Shown here piece by piece: positions 4,791 through 6,654 of a stretch of 6,654 nt of DNA. Position 1 is the stretch's first letter; every line of letters starts with the position of its first letter. Source of the DNA: an uncultured Collinsella sp. (lineage in GTDB: Bacteria > Actinomycetota > Coriobacteriia > Coriobacteriales > Coriobacteriaceae); assembly GCA_902469555.1 (NCBI GenBank), contig CABRDB010000011.1, positions 1 through 6,654 on the forward strand, given 5' to 3'. Made by a program: the position numbers and the translations under genes. The notes below the pieces were generated by a model. It made no database searches. It was not told the DNA's origin and worked only from the letters and a program-made list of their open reading frames with translations.

Positions 4791-6654
4791 CTAGAACGTC
4801 TGCTCGTAGTCGCTGTGCTTTTTGGCCGAACGCACCAGGAACTCCTGGTTGGTGTTGGTGCCCTTAAGACCCTTGATAAACGACGCAGCTGCGCGCTCGG
4901 TGTTGTTCATGCCGGCAAGAATGCGACGCAGGCCAAAGACAAACGGACGCATCTGCTCGTCAACCAACAGGTCCTCGTTACGCGTACCGGAGGCAACGGG
5001 GTCGATAGCCGGGAAGATGCGGCGGTCGGCCAGGTCGCGGTCGAGCTTGAGCTCCATGTTGCCGGTGCCCTTGAACTCCTCAAAGATGACCTCGTCCATC
5101 TTGGAGCCGGTGTCGATGAGGGCAGAGGCCAGGATGGTGAGCGAGCCACCGTTCTCGATATTGCGGGCTGCGCCCAGGAAGCGCTTGGGCGGATACAGTG
5201 CCGCCGAATCGACGCCGCCCGAAAGGATGCGGCCTGAGGCGGGCGCCGCCAAGTTGTAGGCGCGGGCAAGACGCGTGATGGAGTCGAGCACCACCACGAC
5301 ATCGCCGCCCAGCTCCACGATGCGCTTGGCGCGCTCGATGACGAGCTCTGCCACACGAGTGTGGTTGTCGGCGGGCATATCGAAGGTCGACGCCACAACC
5401 TCGCCCTTGATGGAACGCTGCATATCGGTAACCTCTTCGGGGCGCTCGTCGACGAGCAGGCAGATGAGGTGCACCTCGGGGTTGTTAATCGAGATAGACT
5501 GGCAGATCTTCTTGAGGATTGTGGTCTTGCCGGCCTTGGGCGGGGACACGATCAAGCCACGCTGACCCTTGCCGATCGGCGACACGATGTCGATGGCGCG
5601 ACCGGTAATGGAATCCTTGCCATGCTCCATGCGCAGCGGCTCGTTGGGATAGACCGGGGTGAGGTCACCGAACTTGGGGCGGTTGCGAATCTGCTCGGGG
5701 TCTAGACCGTTGACGGTCGTGATTTTGGCGAGGCCGGCGCGCTTGTCGCCGCCGCGCGAAGGACGAAGCGAGCCCTCGATGACGTCGCCCGTGCGCAGAC
5801 GCGCGGAGCGGATGAGGTAGGCGGGCACGAAGGCGTCGTCGTTGGACTTCATGTAGCCATGGGCATGGATGATACCGGAGCTGTCCGGACGAATCTGCAG
5901 GATGCCCTTGATGTCGCGGAAGCCCTCGGCCTTCGCGGCGGTGACGTAGATCTCCTCGACGAGCTCGGCTTTCTTCTTGCCGGTCGTCTCAATCTCGAAC
6001 TCCTTGGCCTTCTCGCGCAGCTCGGCGACCTTCATGGCCGCGAGCTCCTCGCGCGAAAGCGTGGGCTCGGTGGGAGCGGCATTGCGCTCCTTATTGCGCT
6101 GCTTGCGGTCGCGCTGACGGTTGCGGCGATCGTTGTTACGCTCGTCCTTGCGCTCGTTGCGGTCATTACGCTCGTCGTTGCGCTTGTGCTGACGGCGGTT
6201 GGGGCGAGCGCTCTCTTCGGTCTCGACGGGGGCGGTGCCATCGGTTGCGGAGGCGTCTTCGTTAGCCGAAGCATCATCGCTGGCCTCGGCATTGGAATCG
6301 CCCTGCGGCTCGGCCTCGGCATGCTGCTCGACGGCCTTGGCCTTAGCGGACTTCTTGCGACCGCGCTTGGGCTTCTCGGACGCAGACTGTTCGACGTCTT
6401 GGGGCTCGGCGGCATCAGTCGATGCATCGGCGGTCGTCTCGGCGGAAACCTCGGACGCACCCTTCTTGGCAGCCTTGGCCTTGGACGTGCGCTTAGCAGC
6501 AGTACGATGGCTGCGACCAGGACGGACGTCGGCGGGCTCGACATCGGCAGAAACGGCCTCGGAAGTCGTAGCATCCTGGACGGGCGCGTCGGCAGCGGTT
6601 GCAGGCTCGGCGGTCGCCGCAGCATCCCGAGCGGCGGCGGCTGCGGCTGCGGCC
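4791..6654 (-). CDS. rho: Transcription termination factor Rho (5' end outside the window)
   Basis: The hexameric RNA-dependent ATPase/helicase that ends transcription of untranslated RNA. Counting from the internal Met at 6035, the ordered part shows the Rho N-terminal helical domain (from LSREELAAM to about 37), the cold-shock-like RNA-binding domain (about 44-110), Walker A PPKAGKT (165-171), catalytic Glu in GEVVAST (E212), Walker B VVVVLDSITRLARAYN (246-261), the Q-loop SGGVDSAALY (272-281), the strongly conserved IDTGSKMDEVI and FKGTGNMEL, and arginine finger R352 in SGTR. The frame continues without a stop for 206 codons upstream to the window edge, and the Rho domain itself begins before 6035, so that Met is internal. 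The extra part is an Ala/Glu/Asp-rich segment with Lys patches (roughly 6207-6654) and then an Arg/Asn/Asp-rich basic block (about 6085-6206). Similar extensions are known in actinobacterial Rho and raise RNA affinity. The gene ends with TAG at 4793-4791. Confidence 0.97.
   Translation of the reverse strand, partial: AAAAAAAARDAAATAEPATAADAPVQDATTSEAVSADVEPADVRPGRSHRTAAKRTSKAKAAKKGASEVSAETTADASTDAAEPQDVEQSASEKPKRGRKKSAKAKAVEQHAEAEPQGDSNAEASDDASANEDASATDGTAPVETEESARPNRRQHKRNDERNDRNERKDERNNDRRNRQRDRKQRNKERNAAPTEPTLSREELAAMKVAELREKAKEFEIETTGKKKAELVEEIYVTAAKAEGFRDIKGILQIRPDSSGIIHAHGYMKSNDDAFVPAYLIRSARLRTGDVIEGSLRPSRGGDKRAGLAKITTVNGLDPEQIRNRPKFGDLTPVYPNEPLRMEHGKDSITGRAIDIVSPIGKGQRGLIVSPPKAGKTTILKKICQSISINNPEVHLICLLVDERPEEVTDMQRSIKGEVVASTFDMPADNHTRVAELVIERAKRIVELGGDVVVVLDSITRLARAYNLAAPASGRILSGGVDSAALYPPKRFLGAARNIENGGSLTILASALIDTGSKMDEVIFEEFKGTGNMELKLDRDLADRRIFPAIDPVASGTRNEDLLVDEQMRPFVFGLRRILAGMNNTERAAASFIKGLKGTNTNQEFLVRSAKKHSDYEQTF
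6136..6184 (-). repeat. Imperfect 30-bp tandem repeat within the Rho basic block
   Basis: The 19-base unit TTACGCTCGTCNTTGCGCT (plus-strand reading) occurs at 6136-6154 and again at 6166-6184, a 30-base period that keeps the frame. It encodes repeated Asn-Asp-Glu-Arg/Arg-Asn motifs (for example NDERNDRNERKDERNNDRR), suggesting the basic RNA-binding block grew by internal duplication. Confidence 0.6.

Noticed and set aside
4791..6035. Rho as a complete 414-residue protein starting at the Met at 6035
   Set aside because: The conserved Rho N-terminal motif LSREELAAM begins before this Met, there is no ribosome site ahead of it, and the frame is open to the window edge.
6032..6625. Minus-strand open frame (197 codons) with Pro/Arg/Ser-rich product
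   Set aside because: It is a frame-shifted reading of the Rho N-terminal extension; the frame that continues directly into the Rho core is open across the whole stretch.

Overview
The window is GC-rich, densely coded chromosomal DNA. It most resembles a high-GC Gram-positive, probably a member of the Coriobacteriia such as a Collinsella relative. This assignment is an inference from base composition, from a transcription terminator Rho with a long low-complexity N-terminal extension of actinobacterial style, and from the overall style of the proteins. It was not tested by any search. No phage, transposon, CRISPR or defence genes were seen.

Layout. At the left edge are two tRNA genes on the minus strand: tRNA-His(GTG), complete, then the 5' part of a second tRNA, probably tRNA-Lys, running off the window. 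They share a good sigma70-type promoter with an AT-rich upstream element. Divergent from them is a plus-strand class I/II PLP aminotransferase (start 293), closed by an intrinsic terminator, then a plus-strand ROK-family fructokinase-like sugar kinase with its own promoter. A very strong bidirectional terminator separates this kinase from a convergent minus-strand pair: a 466-residue protein with two membrane helices, a long acidic linker and a C-terminal coiled coil, followed 7 bases later by a small VanZ-like membrane protein. The pair has its own promoter (TTGCAA-N17-CATAAT) behind the terminator of rho. The right quarter is rho on the minus strand. Its frame stays open to the window edge, so its 5' end and true start lie outside.

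How the genes relate. Most are independent single-gene units: tRNA supply, amino-acid/2-oxo-acid metabolism, sugar phosphorylation, and transcription termination. The only clear multi-protein operon is the unknown membrane protein plus VanZ-like protein. It is the least explained part of the window and the best candidate for undescribed biology. Other points worth a second look are the Rho extension, the VanZ stop codon lying inside the terminator stem, and a short leader reading frame that overlaps the aminotransferase start as ATGA.
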